NCBI RefSeq assembly: GCF_900102185.1
Contig: NZ_LT629690.1
Coordinates: 372,001-436,000 of the forward strand
Reading direction: 5' to 3'
Length of the DNA: 64,000 nt
Origin: Terriglobus roseus
GTDB taxonomy: Bacteria; Acidobacteriota; Terriglobia; Terriglobales; Acidobacteriaceae
The position numbers and the translations under genes were made by a program. The notes under the pieces are model-generated. The model made no database searches. It had not been told where the DNA came from and saw only the letters and a list, made by a program, of their open reading frames with translations. Position 1 is the first letter of the stretch. Each line of letters starts with the position of its first letter. Below are positions 42,763 through 52,479 of the stretch, in pieces.

Positions 42763-44916
42763 ATGAAATCTCTCGTACTCATCGCAACCCTCGCGCTCGC
42801 AAACTCGGCCCTATCGCAGCAGATTGGCACCAATCAGCCCCAGGGTCAGGACGGTTCCTACACGCTTAGCGTCAAGTCACAACTCGTCACAGAAGCGGTC
42901 GTCATCAAGGACAAGAGCGGCAAGTTCATTCCGAACCTTACTGCCAACGACTTCACGGTCACCGAAGATGGCACACCGCAGAAGATTCGAGTCTTCGAGC
43001 ATGAATCATTGCCCGTTGACGCCGAGCCACTGCCCAAACAGGACCCGAACGACGAACAGGTCAAGATCTACAAGAGGCTGGCGCGCACATCGTTTCAGCA
43101 GTCCGCGCAGTACAAGGACAAGCGCCTGATCGCCATGTACTTCGACATGTCCGCCATGCGTCCTGATGATCAGTTGCGCGCATTGCAGTCCGCGGAAAAA
43201 TTCATCCGCACGCAGATGACCTCTGCAGACATGGTCTCCATCCTGCGCTATCAGGTAGGCTCCGTCGACGTCCTTCTCGACTTCTCGCAGGACCGCAACA
43301 AGATGCTCTCCATCCTCGAAACCATGATCGTGGGTGAAGGGCAAGGCAATGATGAAACCGTCAGCGACGACAGCAGCGCAGACACAGGCGCGGCCTTCGG
43401 TCAGGACTCCGGCGAGTTCAACATCTTCAACACAGATCGTCAGTTGTCGGCATTGCAGACAGCAGCCAGCATGCTCGGCGCCATGAATGAGAAGAAGATT
43501 CTTCTCTACTTCGCCAGCGGCCTTCGCCTCAACGGCAACGACAATCAGGCGCAGCTCCACGCAACGGTCGAAGCTGCTGTGAAATCCGGTGTTTCCTTCT
43601 GGCCCATCGACGCACGCGGTCTTGTTGCTACGCCGCCACTCGGTGATGCATCGCAGGGCTCGCCCGGCGGCCAGGGCATGTACAGCGGCACCGCCGCTAC
43701 CGCCGTGAATGATCGCTTCCAGCAATCGCAGGACACGCTCTACGCACTCGCTGCAGATACCGGCGGCAAAGCCTTCTTCGATAACAACGATCTCGATGCA
43801 GGCATCGTTCGCGCACAGAAGGCCATCACCGACTACTACCTCATCGGCTACTACACAACGAACACCTCGCTCAACGGTGCATTTCGCAAAATCAAGATCA
43901 CCGTCGCCGATTCGCTCAACGCCTCGCTCGACTACCGCAAGGGCTACTACGCGAACAAGGAATTCGGTAAGTTCAACGGCACCGAGAAAGAGCGTCAGTT
44001 GGAAGACGCGCTCATGCTCGGCGACCCCATCACGGAACTCACCATTGCGATGGAGTTGAATTACTTCCAGCTCAATCGCGCGGAATACTTCGTCCCACTC
44101 ACGGTCAAGATCCCCGGCCGCGAACTCGCACTCGCAAAGAAGTTCGGCAGTGAACACACCGTCATCGATTTCGTCTGCGAAATCAAGGATGAGATCGGTG
44201 GCAACACTGTCACCAACCTTCGCGACAACGTCGACGTAAAGATCAGCGACGCCACCGCCGCGGAACTCGCAAAGCGTCCCATTGAATACAGCACCGGCTT
44301 CACGTTGCTGCCGGGTCGTTACAGCATCAAGTTCCTCGCACGCGACGACGAGACGGGCCGCATCGGTACTTACCAAACCAGCTTCATCATTCCGAACTTG
44401 AACAAGGAAACGAAGAAGCTTCCCATCAGCTCCGTCATCCTCAGCAATCAGCGCGTTGATACCAAGTCCGCACTCTTCAACACCATGAAGGGCAAGGACC
44501 AGGCAAAGGCCGACGCGGTGAATCCGCTGATGAGCGCCGAAGGCAAACTCATCCCGTCGGTCACACGCGTCTTCCGCACAGACCGCGACCTTGAGATCCT
44601 GCTGCAGGCATATCAAGGCGCACCCGCTGCACCTGCAACAGCCCCGGCCACACCCGGCGCCGCTGCTCCTGCGGCTTCAGCACGCGGACCTCTGGTGGCA
44701 TACGTCTCCGTCTTCCGCGACGGCAAGAAAGCAATGGAAACGCAGGCCGTCAAAGCCGAACCCATCGCTGAAAGTCGTCTCGGCACCACACCCATCCGTA
44801 TGAAGGTGGCGCTCACAAACCTGACCGCAGGCGAGTACGACATACAGGTCACCGTCCTCGATCCCGCAGGCAACCGCATCGCCACATGGCGAGGCCCCAT
44901 GGCTATCGCACGCTAA
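42763..44916 (+). CDS. Secreted VWA-domain protein (TIGR03436 type)
   Basis: A 717-residue exported protein with a signal peptide (MKSLVLIATLALANSALSQ), a leading domain (SVKSQLVTEAVVIKDKSGKF and LTANDFTVTEDGTPQKIRVFEH, typical of the Acidobacterial VWFA-related family TIGR03436), a von Willebrand A domain (about 120-350, with a metal-site-like D128-x-S130 in YFDMSAM), and a C-terminal beta-rich part preceded by an Ala/Pro linker. It follows the receptor-like gene by 2 nt, so they form one translation unit. A terminator ends the unit. VWA domains usually mediate protein contacts; the partner here may be the barrel protein. Confidence 0.88.
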   Translation: MKSLVLIATLALANSALSQQIGTNQPQGQDGSYTLSVKSQLVTEAVVIKDKSGKFIPNLTANDFTVTEDGTPQKIRVFEHESLPVDAEPLPKQDPNDEQVKIYKRLARTSFQQSAQYKDKRLIAMYFDMSAMRPDDQLRALQSAEKFIRTQMTSADMVSILRYQVGSVDVLLDFSQDRNKMLSILETMIVGEGQGNDETVSDDSSADTGAAFGQDSGEFNIFNTDRQLSALQTAASMLGAMNEKKILLYFASGLRLNGNDNQAQLHATVEAAVKSGVSFWPIDARGLVATPPLGDASQGSPGGQGMYSGTAATAVNDRFQQSQDTLYALAADTGGKAFFDNNDLDAGIVRAQKAITDYYLIGYYTTNTSLNGAFRKIKITVADSLNASLDYRKGYYANKEFGKFNGTEKERQLEDALMLGDPITELTIAMELNYFQLNRAEYFVPLTVKIPGRELALAKKFGSEHTVIDFVCEIKDEIGGNTVTNLRDNVDVKISDATAAELAKRPIEYSTGFTLLPGRYSIKFLARDDETGRIGTYQTSFIIPNLNKETKKLPISSVILSNQRVDTKSALFNTMKGKDQAKADAVNPLMSAEGKLIPSVTRVFRTDRDLEILLQAYQGAPAAPATAPATPGAAAPAASARGPLVAYVSVFRDGKKAMETQAVKAEPIAESRLGTTPIRMKVALTNLTAGEYDIQVTVLDPAGNRIATWRGPMAIAR

Positions 44917-44934
44917 GCGAAACCACAAACAACA

Positions 44935-44969
44935 CAAAGGGCACGGAGACATCCGTGCCCTTTGCATTT
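44935..44969. terminator. Bidirectional terminator between the VWA and sulfurtransferase genes
   Basis: CAAAGGGCACGGA (44935-44947), GACA loop, TCCGTGCCCTTTG (44952-44964), then CATTT. A 13-bp perfect stem. Confidence 0.9.
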
Positions 44970-44983
44970 CCAATCAGAGACGA

Positions 44984-45820
44984 CTAGCTCTTAACAATCA
45001 CCGCTTCCGGCCGCGACGCATACTCCGCCCACGAACCGTCATACAGACTCAGCTTCTCAGCTCCAGCCAACTCCAGCGCCAGCGAAACCACCGCCGCCGT
45101 CACACCGGATCCACACGTCGTCGTACAAAGCTGTGAAAGGTCAACACCCTTAGCCGCAAAATACTCCCGCAACTCCTCCGGCGACTTCATCTTCCCATCC
45201 ACCGCCAGCTCCATAAACGGAGCATTCATCGCACCCGGCATATGCCCTGACGACAAACCCGCACGAGGCTCAGGTGACGTGCCATCAAATCGTCCCTGCG
45301 CACGAGCATCCAGGATCTGCTCACCACCAGCAATCTTCCCCTGTAACTCTGCAAACGTCGTCATCGCACCCGGCTTCAACTCTGCTGCAAAGGACGCGCG
45401 CTCCCGCGTCACCTCACCACTCTCGGTAGGCAAACCCGCAGCCTTCCAGGCGACCAATCCGCCATCCAGCAGGTGCACATCCGTCGCACCAAAGCTGCGC
45501 AGCATCCACATCGCGCGCGGGGCAGAGAACACACCCACCTGCTCGTAGACCACGATGGTGTCATCCTTCCCGATGCCCAGCGCTTCCATGCTCGAGCCAA
45601 AGCTCTCGGCCGAAGGCAGCGTATGCGGCAACCCCGACGAATGGTCGCTAAGGTCATCAATCGAAAAGAAAACAGCACCCGGCAGATGCTCCGTCACATA
45701 GCGCCCGCGAGTATCCACGGCAGGCGTCATACCCACCGGAGGCATCGTCGCATCCACCAGAACCAGCTTCCCATCTCCCAGCCGATCCGCCACCCACTGC
45801 GTATTCACAATCAGGTTCAT
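44984..45820 (-). CDS. Sulfurtransferase (3-mercaptopyruvate/thiosulfate type), two rhodanese domains
   Basis: A 278-residue enzyme with an inactive N-terminal rhodanese domain (about 1-140) and an active C-terminal one whose catalytic loop reads TTCGSGVTAAVV. The CGSGVTA signature is that of 3-mercaptopyruvate sulfurtransferases (SseA). It transfers sulfur to cyanide or thiol acceptors in the cytoplasm. The frame is open to 46165, but ATG 45820 (MNLIVNTQWVADRLG) matches the family start; the extension is antisense to the next gene. TAACCT lies 7 nt before the ATG, and there is no Shine-Dalgarno. Confidence 0.92.
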   Translation of the reverse strand: MNLIVNTQWVADRLGDGKLVLVDATMPPVGMTPAVDTRGRYVTEHLPGAVFFSIDDLSDHSSGLPHTLPSAESFGSSMEALGIGKDDTIVVYEQVGVFSAPRAMWMLRSFGATDVHLLDGGLVAWKAAGLPTESGEVTRERASFAAELKPGAMTTFAELQGKIAGGEQILDARAQGRFDGTSPEPRAGLSSGHMPGAMNAPFMELAVDGKMKSPEELREYFAAKGVDLSQLCTTTCGSGVTAAVVSLALELAGAEKLSLYDGSWAEYASRPEAVIVKS

Positions 45821-45886
45821 AAATCTCAGGTTAGCAGCCACCGGGTTGACCTTCAGCGCCATTCGGAGTCTCATAGAAAGAAGGAC

Positions 45887-46249
45887 ATGGTCTCCACCCG
45901 GGCAAAAGCGCGATGCTTCTGGTTCCTGCTGGCACTCACAGGCCTGTTCGGCATGTTCACGGTCCAATCCACCTACACGCTCAAGTTCAACCATATCCCC
46001 GGCAGGCTGAATGCCCGCGCCGGCGGTACGGTGGCGTCCCTGTCGCAGCGTGAACGCGTGGAAAAGGTCGCCGCAGAAGTCGCGCAGGCAGAGGAATCTC
46101 CTGCCCTTGACCTGACCATCGCAATGGAGGCTCCCCAGCCCCATATAACGCCGGTTCGGCAGCACATCGATTCAGTCCTACCCGCATCGCCCGGCCTGTG
46201 GCCTCCACCACTCCTTTTCCGGCCACCCCCAGCATTCTCCGTCGCCTGA
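45887..46249 (+). CDS. Small exported or membrane-anchored protein of unknown function
   Basis: A 120-residue protein with a single N-terminal hydrophobic segment (CFWFLLALTGLFGMFTVQS), then a short helical region (SLSQRERVEKVAAEVAQAEES) and a Pro-rich end (GLWPPPLLFRPPPAFSVA). AAGGA lies just before the ATG at 45887. It is not a known family to me. The ECF sigma gene starts 65 nt after its stop, so it could be a partner of that sigma factor, but there is no recognisable anti-sigma motif. Confidence 0.6.
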   Translation: MVSTRAKARCFWFLLALTGLFGMFTVQSTYTLKFNHIPGRLNARAGGTVASLSQRERVEKVAAEVAQAEESPALDLTIAMEAPQPHITPVRQHIDSVLPASPGLWPPPLLFRPPPAFSVA

Positions 46250-46314
46250 AGCCCTCGCGCAGCTTTGTTTGCGCGCAGTCCCTTCTTGTTTGGCACCCAA
46301 CGGAGAGTTTCGCC

Positions 46315-46914
46315 ATGACATCTGCCTGCCCCACCACATCAGAGCGCCAACAGCGCCTCCTGCAACTCGTCGTGGATCATCGCAATTACTTTCTGCGCAT
46401 CGCCCACCGCATCCTGCATAACGAGCACGACGCGGAAGACACCCTGCAGAACGCCTTTTATTCCGCATGGAAAGCGCTCGACGGCTTCCGTGAAGACGCG
46501 CAGTGGAAGACCTGGTTCACTAGCATCGTCATCAACAAATCGCTGGCCCTGCTGCGTTCGCAGAAGGTGCGTCTCGCCGCGTCCATTGATGAAGACCCGC
46601 TGCTGCTCTCGGAGTTTGAAATGCAGCGTGCCGACCACATGGAAACCCCAGAGCGCGCACTCCTCCGCAATGAAGACCACAGCATCCTTCTCTTGCGCAT
46701 GGAACGTTTACCCGCAGGAACCCAGGCGGTCCTTCGCATGCGCTACTTTGACGAACTCTCCGTGGAAACCATCGCAGCCCGTCGCGGAGCCACGCCACGA
46801 AGCGTGGAAGGCCATCTGATGCGCGGCAAGAAGCTCCTCCGCCGCGACGCCCACAAAGTGCCGCGAGCTTTATTGCGCCCTTCAACACGCGCATTCGCAG
46901 TTACGGCAGCGTAA
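46315..46914 (+). CDS. ECF-type RNA polymerase sigma factor
   Basis: A 199-residue sigma-70-family ECF factor. Region 2 is readable in HRNYFLRIAHRILHNEHDAEDTLQNAFYSAWKAL, and region 4 in LPAGTQAVLRMRYFDELSVETIAARRGATPRSVEGHLMRGKKLL. GGAGAG is 8 nt before ATG 46315; a longer frame to 46198 lacks similarity. No zinc-binding anti-sigma factor is next to it, and leuS follows after a hairpin. Confidence 0.9.
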   Translation: MTSACPTTSERQQRLLQLVVDHRNYFLRIAHRILHNEHDAEDTLQNAFYSAWKALDGFREDAQWKTWFTSIVINKSLALLRSQKVRLAASIDEDPLLLSEFEMQRADHMETPERALLRNEDHSILLLRMERLPAGTQAVLRMRYFDELSVETIAARRGATPRSVEGHLMRGKKLLRRDAHKVPRALLRPSTRAFAVTAA

Positions 46915-46924
46915 ATCGCACCTC

Positions 46925-46958
46925 GCCGCGCCGGTGTTTCATCCAACACCGGCGCGGC
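46925..46958 (+). terminator. Hairpin between the sigma factor gene and leuS
   Basis: GCCGCGCCGGTGTT (46925-46938) and AACACCGGCGCGGC (46945-46958) form a 14-bp perfect stem with a 6-nt loop. It is not followed by T residues but by the leuS -10 box, so termination is possible but uncertain. Confidence 0.75.
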
Positions 46959-46959
46959 C

Positions 46960-46965
46960 TACAAT
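46960..46965 (+). promoter_or_regulatory. -10 box of leuS
   Basis: TACAAT 9 nt before the leuS ATG. With the usual spacing the transcript would start within a few nucleotides of the start codon. AAGG (46968-46971) is too near that start to be a useful ribosome site if so. Confidence 0.45.
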
Positions 46966-46974
46966 AAAAGGTGC

Positions 46975-49524
46975 ATGTCTTCCGAACAGATCGTCGATCC
47001 GAACAATCCGGCCACTGAAGAACCAAAGCGTTATCAGCCCAACGAGATTGAGCCGCGCCTGCAGGCCATCTGGGACGCTGACCCATCGCTGTACGCGGCT
47101 GACCCCATCGCCACCAGCAAAAAGCCGAAGTATTACGTGCTGGAAATGCTGCCGTATCCCTCCGGCAAGCTGCACATGGGCCACGTCCGCAATTACTCCA
47201 TCGGCGACGCCCTCGCGCGCTACCAGTGGATGAACGGCTTCAATGTCCTTCACCCCATGGGGTGGGACAGCTTCGGCCTGCCCGCTGAAAACGCCGCCAT
47301 CAAGAACAACACCGCACCGCGCGAGTGGACGCTGAGCAACATCGCCGAAATGCGCAAGCAGATGCAGCGCATGGGCCTGTCGTACGACTGGTCGCGCGAA
47401 GTCACCACCTGCCTGCCTGAGTACTATCGCTGGAATCAGTGGCTGTTCCTGGAAATGCTGAAGCGCGATCTCGCCTTCCGCCGCAAGAGCAAGGTCAACT
47501 GGTGCCCCAACTGCAACACGGTGCTCGCCAACGAGCAGGTCATCGCAGGCTGCTGCTGGCGCCATGAAGATACGCTGGTGGAACAGCGCGACCTCACGCA
47601 GTGGTTCTTCCGCATCACCAACTACGCGGACGAACTGCTCGACGGCCTCGACAATTTGGAAGGTTGGCCTGAGAAGGTGCGCGTCATGCAGCGCAACTGG
47701 ATCGGCCGCAGCGAAGGTGCTGAAGTCACATTCGCCGTGGACGGCTGCACCGACGAAATGACCATCACGGTCTTCACCACGCGCATTGATACCATCTTCG
47801 GCGCGTCGTCCTTGCAGCTTGCACCGGACCATCCCATCGTCCAGCACTGGGCTGGCGGGGATGCAGAACTGTCCGTTGAAGTCGACAAGATGCTCGCCGA
47901 GCAGAAGACCGCGCGCGACACCGACATGCTGGGCGAACTGCCCAAGCACGGCGTGCCCACAGGCCGTTTCGTCATTAACCACTTCAACGGCGAAAAGCTG
48001 CCAGTGTGGATCGCCAACTACGTTCTCTCCGGCTACGGCACAGGCGCAGTCATGAGCGTGCCCGCGCACGACGAACGCGACTTCGAGTTCGCAACGAAGT
48101 ACGGCCTACCCATCAAGCGAGTCATCGCGCCCAACCTCGACACCAACGACCTGCCGTTGCCCTACACGGACAAGGCAGAGTCAGTGCTGATCGACAGCGG
48201 CGAATGGACCGGCGAAGCCGTGCTTGAAGCGCAGGACAAGATGTCGTCCTTCGCAGAGAAGAACGGCTTCGGCAAGAAGACCACCACATATCGCTTGAAG
48301 GACTGGGGCGTTTCGCGCCAGCGTTATTGGGGCACGCCCATCCCTGTCGTCTACTGCGACAAGTGCGGCATGCAGCCAGTGCCGGAAGACCAGTTGCCCG
48401 TACTGTTGCCAGAGAACGTTGACCTCGCAGTCGTCGATGGCTCACCGCTCTCGCGCGCGGAAGACTTTGTCAACACGACGTGTCCGAACTGCGACGGTCC
48501 CGCGCGTCGCGAAACAGACACCATGGATACCTTCGTCGATTCGTCCTGGTACTTCTATCGCTACACCGACGCGCGCAACAACACCGCGCCCTTCGCCAGC
48601 GAAGCCGCAAACTACTGGTTCCCCATCGACCAGTACATCGGCGGTGTCGAGCACGCGATCCTGCACCTGATCTACTCGCGCTACTGGACAAAGGTCATGC
48701 GCGACATTGGCCTCATCAAGAACAGTGAGCCCGCAACGCGCCTCTTCACGCAGGGCATGGTCATCAAGAATGGCGCGAAGATGTCCAAGTCCAAGGGCAA
48801 CGTTGTCTCGCCCGACGACATGATCGCCAAGTACGGCGCAGACGCAACGCGTATGTACGCACTCTTCGCTGCACCGCCAGATCGTGATCTGGAATGGCAG
48901 GAAGAAGGCGTCGCCGGTGTCTATCGCTTCCTCTCGCGCGTGCATCGCCTCACCACTAAGTACGCCGCGCTGCATCGCGCAACGGAACACACGCAGACCC
49001 TCGAAGGCCTAAGCGTCGACGGTCAGCACCTGCTGCGCACATTGCATCAGACCATCGCAAAGATCACGCTGGACTTCAGCGGTCGCTGGCACTTCAACAC
49101 CTGCATCGCTTCCGTGATGATGCTGGTGAATGAAATCTCCGCCAGCGAAGCGAAGATGGACGCAGGCGACATCTCGCCCGCAACCATCCGCGAAGTCTTC
49201 CGCGGTCTCGTGCTGTTGCTCGCACCGTTCGCGCCATTCCTCTCGCAGGAACTGTGGACGGAGCTTGGTCACACCGGCATCGTCTTCCGTCAGCCCTGGC
49301 CCATCGCAGATGAGGAACTCGCGCGCGAAGACGAAATCGAAATCCCCGTGCAGGTCAACGGCAAACTCGTCAACGTCATCAAGGTTGACGCAGCCGCGGA
49401 CGCCGACACCATCAAGGCCGCAGCAAAGGCCGATGAGAAGGTGGCCGCACGTATCGCAGGCAAGACCATCGTCAAGGAGATCTTCGTTCCCGGCAAGATG
49501 GTCAACCTCGTTGTGAAGGGATAG
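46975..49524 (+). CDS. leuS: Leucyl-tRNA synthetase
   Basis: An 849-residue class I synthetase. HIGH signature [16 protein letters not shown], zinc-like cysteines ([11 protein letters not shown]), the CP1 editing domain ([16 protein letters not shown]), the second signature [16 protein letters not shown] and the C-terminal UNE-L-like end ([19 protein letters not shown]-type, here [21 protein letters not shown]). Length is normal for bacteria. It starts very close to a -10-like hexamer, and the following membrane-protein gene starts 6 nt after its stop. Confidence 0.97.
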   Translation: MSSEQIVDPNNPATEEPKRYQPNEIEPRLQAIWDADPSLYAADPIATSKKPKYYVLEMLPYPSGKLHMGHVRNYSIGDALARYQWMNGFNVLHPMGWDSFGLPAENAAIKNNTAPREWTLSNIAEMRKQMQRMGLSYDWSREVTTCLPEYYRWNQWLFLEMLKRDLAFRRKSKVNWCPNCNTVLANEQVIAGCCWRHEDTLVEQRDLTQWFFRITNYADELLDGLDNLEGWPEKVRVMQRNWIGRSEGAEVTFAVDGCTDEMTITVFTTRIDTIFGASSLQLAPDHPIVQHWAGGDAELSVEVDKMLAEQKTARDTDMLGELPKHGVPTGRFVINHFNGEKLPVWIANYVLSGYGTGAVMSVPAHDERDFEFATKYGLPIKRVIAPNLDTNDLPLPYTDKAESVLIDSGEWTGEAVLEAQDKMSSFAEKNGFGKKTTTYRLKDWGVSRQRYWGTPIPVVYCDKCGMQPVPEDQLPVLLPENVDLAVVDGSPLSRAEDFVNTTCPNCDGPARRETDTMDTFVDSSWYFYRYTDARNNTAPFASEAANYWFPIDQYIGGVEHAILHLIYSRYWTKVMRDIGLIKNSEPATRLFTQGMVIKNGAKMSKSKGNVVSPDDMIAKYGADATRMYALFAAPPDRDLEWQEEGVAGVYRFLSRVHRLTTKYAALHRATEHTQTLEGLSVDGQHLLRTLHQTIAKITLDFSGRWHFNTCIASVMMLVNEISASEAKMDAGDISPATIREVFRGLVLLLAPFAPFLSQELWTELGHTGIVFRQPWPIADEELAREDEIEIPVQVNGKLVNVIKVDAAADADTIKAAAKADEKVAARIAGKTIVKEIFVPGKMVNLVVKG

Positions 49525-49529
49525 TTCGT

Positions 49530-50453
49530 TTGGTTAAGGAACAGCAGCGCGCCACGCAGGGATTCGTCGCCACACTCACACAGGTGCGCAACCATCCTTC
49601 GTGGGTGCTGCTGGAACTCACTTGGCGATGGCTCTTCGGCATCCCCGCCATCGCCATCGTTTACCTGCAGGCGTCCAAAGTCTTCGCATCGGTGCCGTGG
49701 CAAGCCACCAACATTGAAGCCCTCACGGTGAATCAACTCCTCACCGACCCCATGAAGGCCTCCGCCACCATCGCAGACTTTGCAGCCATCGTCCTCCCCG
49801 GTCTGCTGCACGTCGCATCGTGGCTCGCGCCGGTAATGCTCGTCGTATGGGCTATCGTCTCCGGCATCGGACGCACCATCGTTCTCCGCCGCATCGACTC
49901 CACATTGCAACCGCGCATCGGTGTCATGGTCGCGTTGCAACTCCTGCGCATCCTGCCGCTCGCTGCGTTGTTTACCGCATGGTTCTTCGGCGTGCAGGCA
50001 CTCGGCCGCTGGACCATTGTGAATCCCATCGCCAGCGGCGGCGAACCCATCATCATGGCTTACGTGGGTGGGGTTATCTTTCTCACGCTCAGCCTGTTCG
50101 TCGTCTCAGCACTCATCGGCTGGATTTTCAGCCTCGCGCCACTGCTCTCCGCAATCCATCGCAGCAGCGTAGGCGCCAGCATCACGCAAGCTATCCGCAC
50201 CGGCGGCCTGCGTAGCGGATTGATCGAGATCAACCTCGTTCTCGGCATCGTAAAGATCGCACTGCTCATCCTCGCCGTGGTCTTCTCAGCCTGCCCGCTC
50301 CCATTCCAGACCGAACTAACAGACCAGTTCCTCTTCTACTGGAACTGCGGTGTCACCGTCTGGTACTTCATCGCGTCGGACTACTTCCACGTAGCGCGCC
50401 TCGCAGGTTACCTCCAGCTCATCCGCCCGCAATCCACTCAGATTTCCGAGTAA
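49530..50453 (+). CDS. Multi-pass membrane protein of unknown function
   Basis: A 307-residue protein with about six membrane segments (LLELTWRWLFGIPAIAIVYLQ, WLAPVMLVVWAIVSGIG, LLRILPLAALFTAWFFGV, AYVGGVIFLTLSLFVVSALIGWIFS and two more). I recognise no family. The likely start is TTG 49530, 6 nt after the leuS stop, with AAGGGA upstream inside the leuS end, so it is probably co-translated with leuS. Whether it has any link with leuS function is unknown. Confidence 0.78.
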   Translation: MVKEQQRATQGFVATLTQVRNHPSWVLLELTWRWLFGIPAIAIVYLQASKVFASVPWQATNIEALTVNQLLTDPMKASATIADFAAIVLPGLLHVASWLAPVMLVVWAIVSGIGRTIVLRRIDSTLQPRIGVMVALQLLRILPLAALFTAWFFGVQALGRWTIVNPIASGGEPIIMAYVGGVIFLTLSLFVVSALIGWIFSLAPLLSAIHRSSVGASITQAIRTGGLRSGLIEINLVLGIVKIALLILAVVFSACPLPFQTELTDQFLFYWNCGVTVWYFIASDYFHVARLAGYLQLIRPQSTQISE

Positions 50454-50511
50454 CATTCCCGACATTCCACGCATCACAGCTTCCGTTACGTTTTGCGGAG
50501 GAATTACGGCT

Positions 50512-50685
50512 ATGTCCTTTGGACTTTACGTCTTCGGCTACATCGTTATCATCATCGGCGCAGCCTATCTGCTGCACCTGGCGCACGTTCCGCAGCATTG
50601 GATCGCCGGTCTGGTCATCGTCCTTCTCGGCGCAGGCATCGTTACCGGTGTCGCAAACACCCGCCAGAAGGACAAATCCGAATAG
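50512..50685 (+). CDS. Small two-helix membrane protein
   Basis: A 57-residue protein ([20 protein letters not shown]...) with two membrane helices separated by HLAHVPQHW and a charged end (NTRQKDKSE). A full GGAGG (50497-50501) lies 10 nt before the ATG, which strongly supports translation. It sits between the leuS-linked membrane protein and guaA. No function can be named. Confidence 0.75.
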   Translation: MSFGLYVFGYIVIIIGAAYLLHLAHVPQHWIAGLVIVLLGAGIVTGVANTRQKDKSE

Positions 50686-50732
50686 CGAACTCCCGGCGAA
50701 GATTCACAGGCACGTCTGTAACCCGCGGAAGT

Positions 50733-50738
50733 TACAAT
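50733..50738 (+). promoter_or_regulatory. -10 box of guaA
   Basis: TACAAT 6 nt before the GTG start codon of guaA, so the expected transcription start coincides with the start codon. Confidence 0.5.
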
Positions 50739-50744
50739 CAGCCT

Positions 50745-52328
50745 GTGGACAGTTCAACCATTGTCATTCTGGATTTTGGCGCGCAATACACGCAGCTCAT
50801 CGCTCGTCGTGTACGCGAATTCAATGTTTTTTCCGTCGTTCTGCCTTGCACAGCTTCGCTTGAAAGCATTCGCGCGCAGAACCCCATCGGCATCATCCTT
50901 TCCGGCGGCCCCAGCTCCGTATACGACGCGGACGCGCCCAAGGCTGACCCCGCAGTCCTGAAGTTCGGCCTGCCAACCCTCGGCATCTGCTACGGCATGC
51001 AGTTCATGGCGCATCATCTCGGCGGCAAGGTAACGCCTGCAGACAAGCGCGAATACGGCGACGCTGTTGTCGACGTTAAGAAGACCAACAAGCTCTTCGC
51101 CGGTCTGCCTGCAAAGCTTGATGTCTGGATGAGCCACGGCGACAGCGTCGTCGAACTCCCCGCAGGCTTCGTCATCGCAGGCGAAACGCACAACGCCATC
51201 TCTTCCATTGCAGACGAGAAGCGCAACATGTACGCGGTGCAGTGGCACCCGGAAGTCGCACACTCCAAGCAGGGAACTGAGCTGTTGAAGAACTTCGTGC
51301 TCAACATCTGCGGCGCCAAGGCAGACTGGACACCGGCACACTTCATCACCTCCACCGTCGAAGCCATCAAGAAGCAGGTCGGCGACGGACACGCCATCTG
51401 CGCGCTCTCCGGCGGTGTCGATTCCGCTGTTGCAGCAGTGCTCGTCTCGCGCGCCATCGGCGATCGTCTCACCTGCATCTTCGTCAACAACGGCGTGCTC
51501 CGCAAAAACGAGTTCGAGCAGGTGCAGAACAACATGCGCAAGAAGCTCGGCCTCAAGGTTGTTGCGGTCGACGCATCCAAGCGATTCCTCTCGCAGCTCG
51601 GCGGCATCACCGATCCTGAGACCAAGCGCAAGATCATCGGCCGCGAATTCATCACCGTGTTCGACGACGAAGCCGCACGCATCCTCGCCGATCAGGAAAA
51701 GAACGGCGAACTGCAGCACGACGCCGCAGGCAATGAGATTGCATGGCTCGTGCAGGGCACGCTCTATCCTGACGTTATCGAATCCTCCAGCGTCAAAGGC
51801 CCGTCGCAGACCATCAAGAGCCACCACAACGTGGGCGGCCTGCCTGAGAACATGAAGCTCAAGCTCATTGAGCCTCTGCGCGACCTCTTCAAAGACGAAG
51901 TGCGCCGCGTCGGTCGCGACCTCGGCATGCCCGAGGAAGTACTCGAACGCCAGCCCTTCCCCGGCCCCGGACTCGCCGTTCGCATCGTCGGCGAAATCAC
52001 ACCAGAGCGCGTTGAAATCCTGCAGAACGCAGACGACATCGTAGTCAGCGAAATCAAGAAGGCAGGCCTCTACAAGCAGATCTGGCAGAGCTTCGCGGTC
52101 CTGTTACCCGTCAAGTCCGTCGGCGTCATGGGCGACCAGCGCACCTACGCTTACACCTGCGCCGTCCGCGCGGTGCACAGCGACGACGGCATGACCGCCG
52201 ACTGGGTGCCGCTGCCTTACGAAGTCCTCAAGACCATCAGCAGCCGCATCGTGAACGAAGTCCGCGGCATCAACCGCGTCGTCTACGACATCACCTCAAA
52301 GCCACCCGGCACCATCGAGTGGGAGTAA
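50745..52328 (+). CDS. guaA: GMP synthase (glutamine-hydrolysing)
   Basis: A 527-residue enzyme converting XMP to GMP. Class I glutamine amidotransferase domain (catalytic Cys in LGICYGMQF, His-Glu in WHPEVAHS), PP-loop ([14 protein letters not shown]) and the C-terminal dimerisation domain ending PPGTIEWE. Start at GTG 50745 (reads [20 protein letters not shown] after the initiator), six nucleotides after TACAAT; the frame is open upstream to 50493 but covers the small membrane protein gene. A terminator follows. Confidence 0.97.
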   Translation: MDSSTIVILDFGAQYTQLIARRVREFNVFSVVLPCTASLESIRAQNPIGIILSGGPSSVYDADAPKADPAVLKFGLPTLGICYGMQFMAHHLGGKVTPADKREYGDAVVDVKKTNKLFAGLPAKLDVWMSHGDSVVELPAGFVIAGETHNAISSIADEKRNMYAVQWHPEVAHSKQGTELLKNFVLNICGAKADWTPAHFITSTVEAIKKQVGDGHAICALSGGVDSAVAAVLVSRAIGDRLTCIFVNNGVLRKNEFEQVQNNMRKKLGLKVVAVDASKRFLSQLGGITDPETKRKIIGREFITVFDDEAARILADQEKNGELQHDAAGNEIAWLVQGTLYPDVIESSSVKGPSQTIKSHHNVGGLPENMKLKLIEPLRDLFKDEVRRVGRDLGMPEEVLERQPFPGPGLAVRIVGEITPERVEILQNADDIVVSEIKKAGLYKQIWQSFAVLLPVKSVGVMGDQRTYAYTCAVRAVHSDDGMTADWVPLPYEVLKTISSRIVNEVRGINRVVYDITSKPPGTIEWE

Positions 52329-52352
52329 TACGTCGTACTGCTTAAGTGTGTG

Positions 52353-52389
52353 TCCCGTCCGTGACAATGTCGCGGACGGGATTTTCATT
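52353..52389 (+). terminator. Rho-independent terminator of guaA
   Basis: TCCCGTCCG (52353-52361) and CGGACGGGA (52373-52381) form a 9-bp stem, extended inward by GAC/GTC, followed by TTTTCATTT. Confidence 0.88.
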
Positions 52390-52479
52390 TAGCGATAGCC
52401 AGCACGCAAGAGATGTGTTTTCACTGGACTTGCCAACCCTCGACCGATAGACTCCTGACTCATTCAGGAGCCTCCTTCC

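Noticed and set aside
43006-44616. A 536-codon open frame on the minus strand inside the VWA gene.
   Set aside because: It is an antisense shadow of a GC-rich gene; the translation has no signal peptide, no family motif and an odd residue mix, while the plus-strand frame has clear domains.
20491-44969. The rpsT and VWA terminators share GGCACGGA and TCCGTGCC and might be copies of a repeat element.
   Set aside because: Only the stem core is shared, while loops and flanks differ; GC-rich terminator stems can converge by chance with two examples.
37000-45000. A mobile element or genomic island around the TIGR03435-VWA block.
   Set aside because: No integrase, transposase, direct repeats or tRNA target were seen; base use looks like the neighbours.
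45821-46165. An upstream in-frame extension of the sulfurtransferase.
   Set aside because: It is antisense to the small exported protein gene, and the family start is at 45820.
46939-48069. A 376-codon minus-strand frame inside leuS.
   Set aside because: Antisense shadow; leuS motifs are on the plus strand.
50754-51827. A 357-codon minus-strand frame inside guaA.
   Set aside because: Antisense shadow of the amidotransferase and PP-loop domains.
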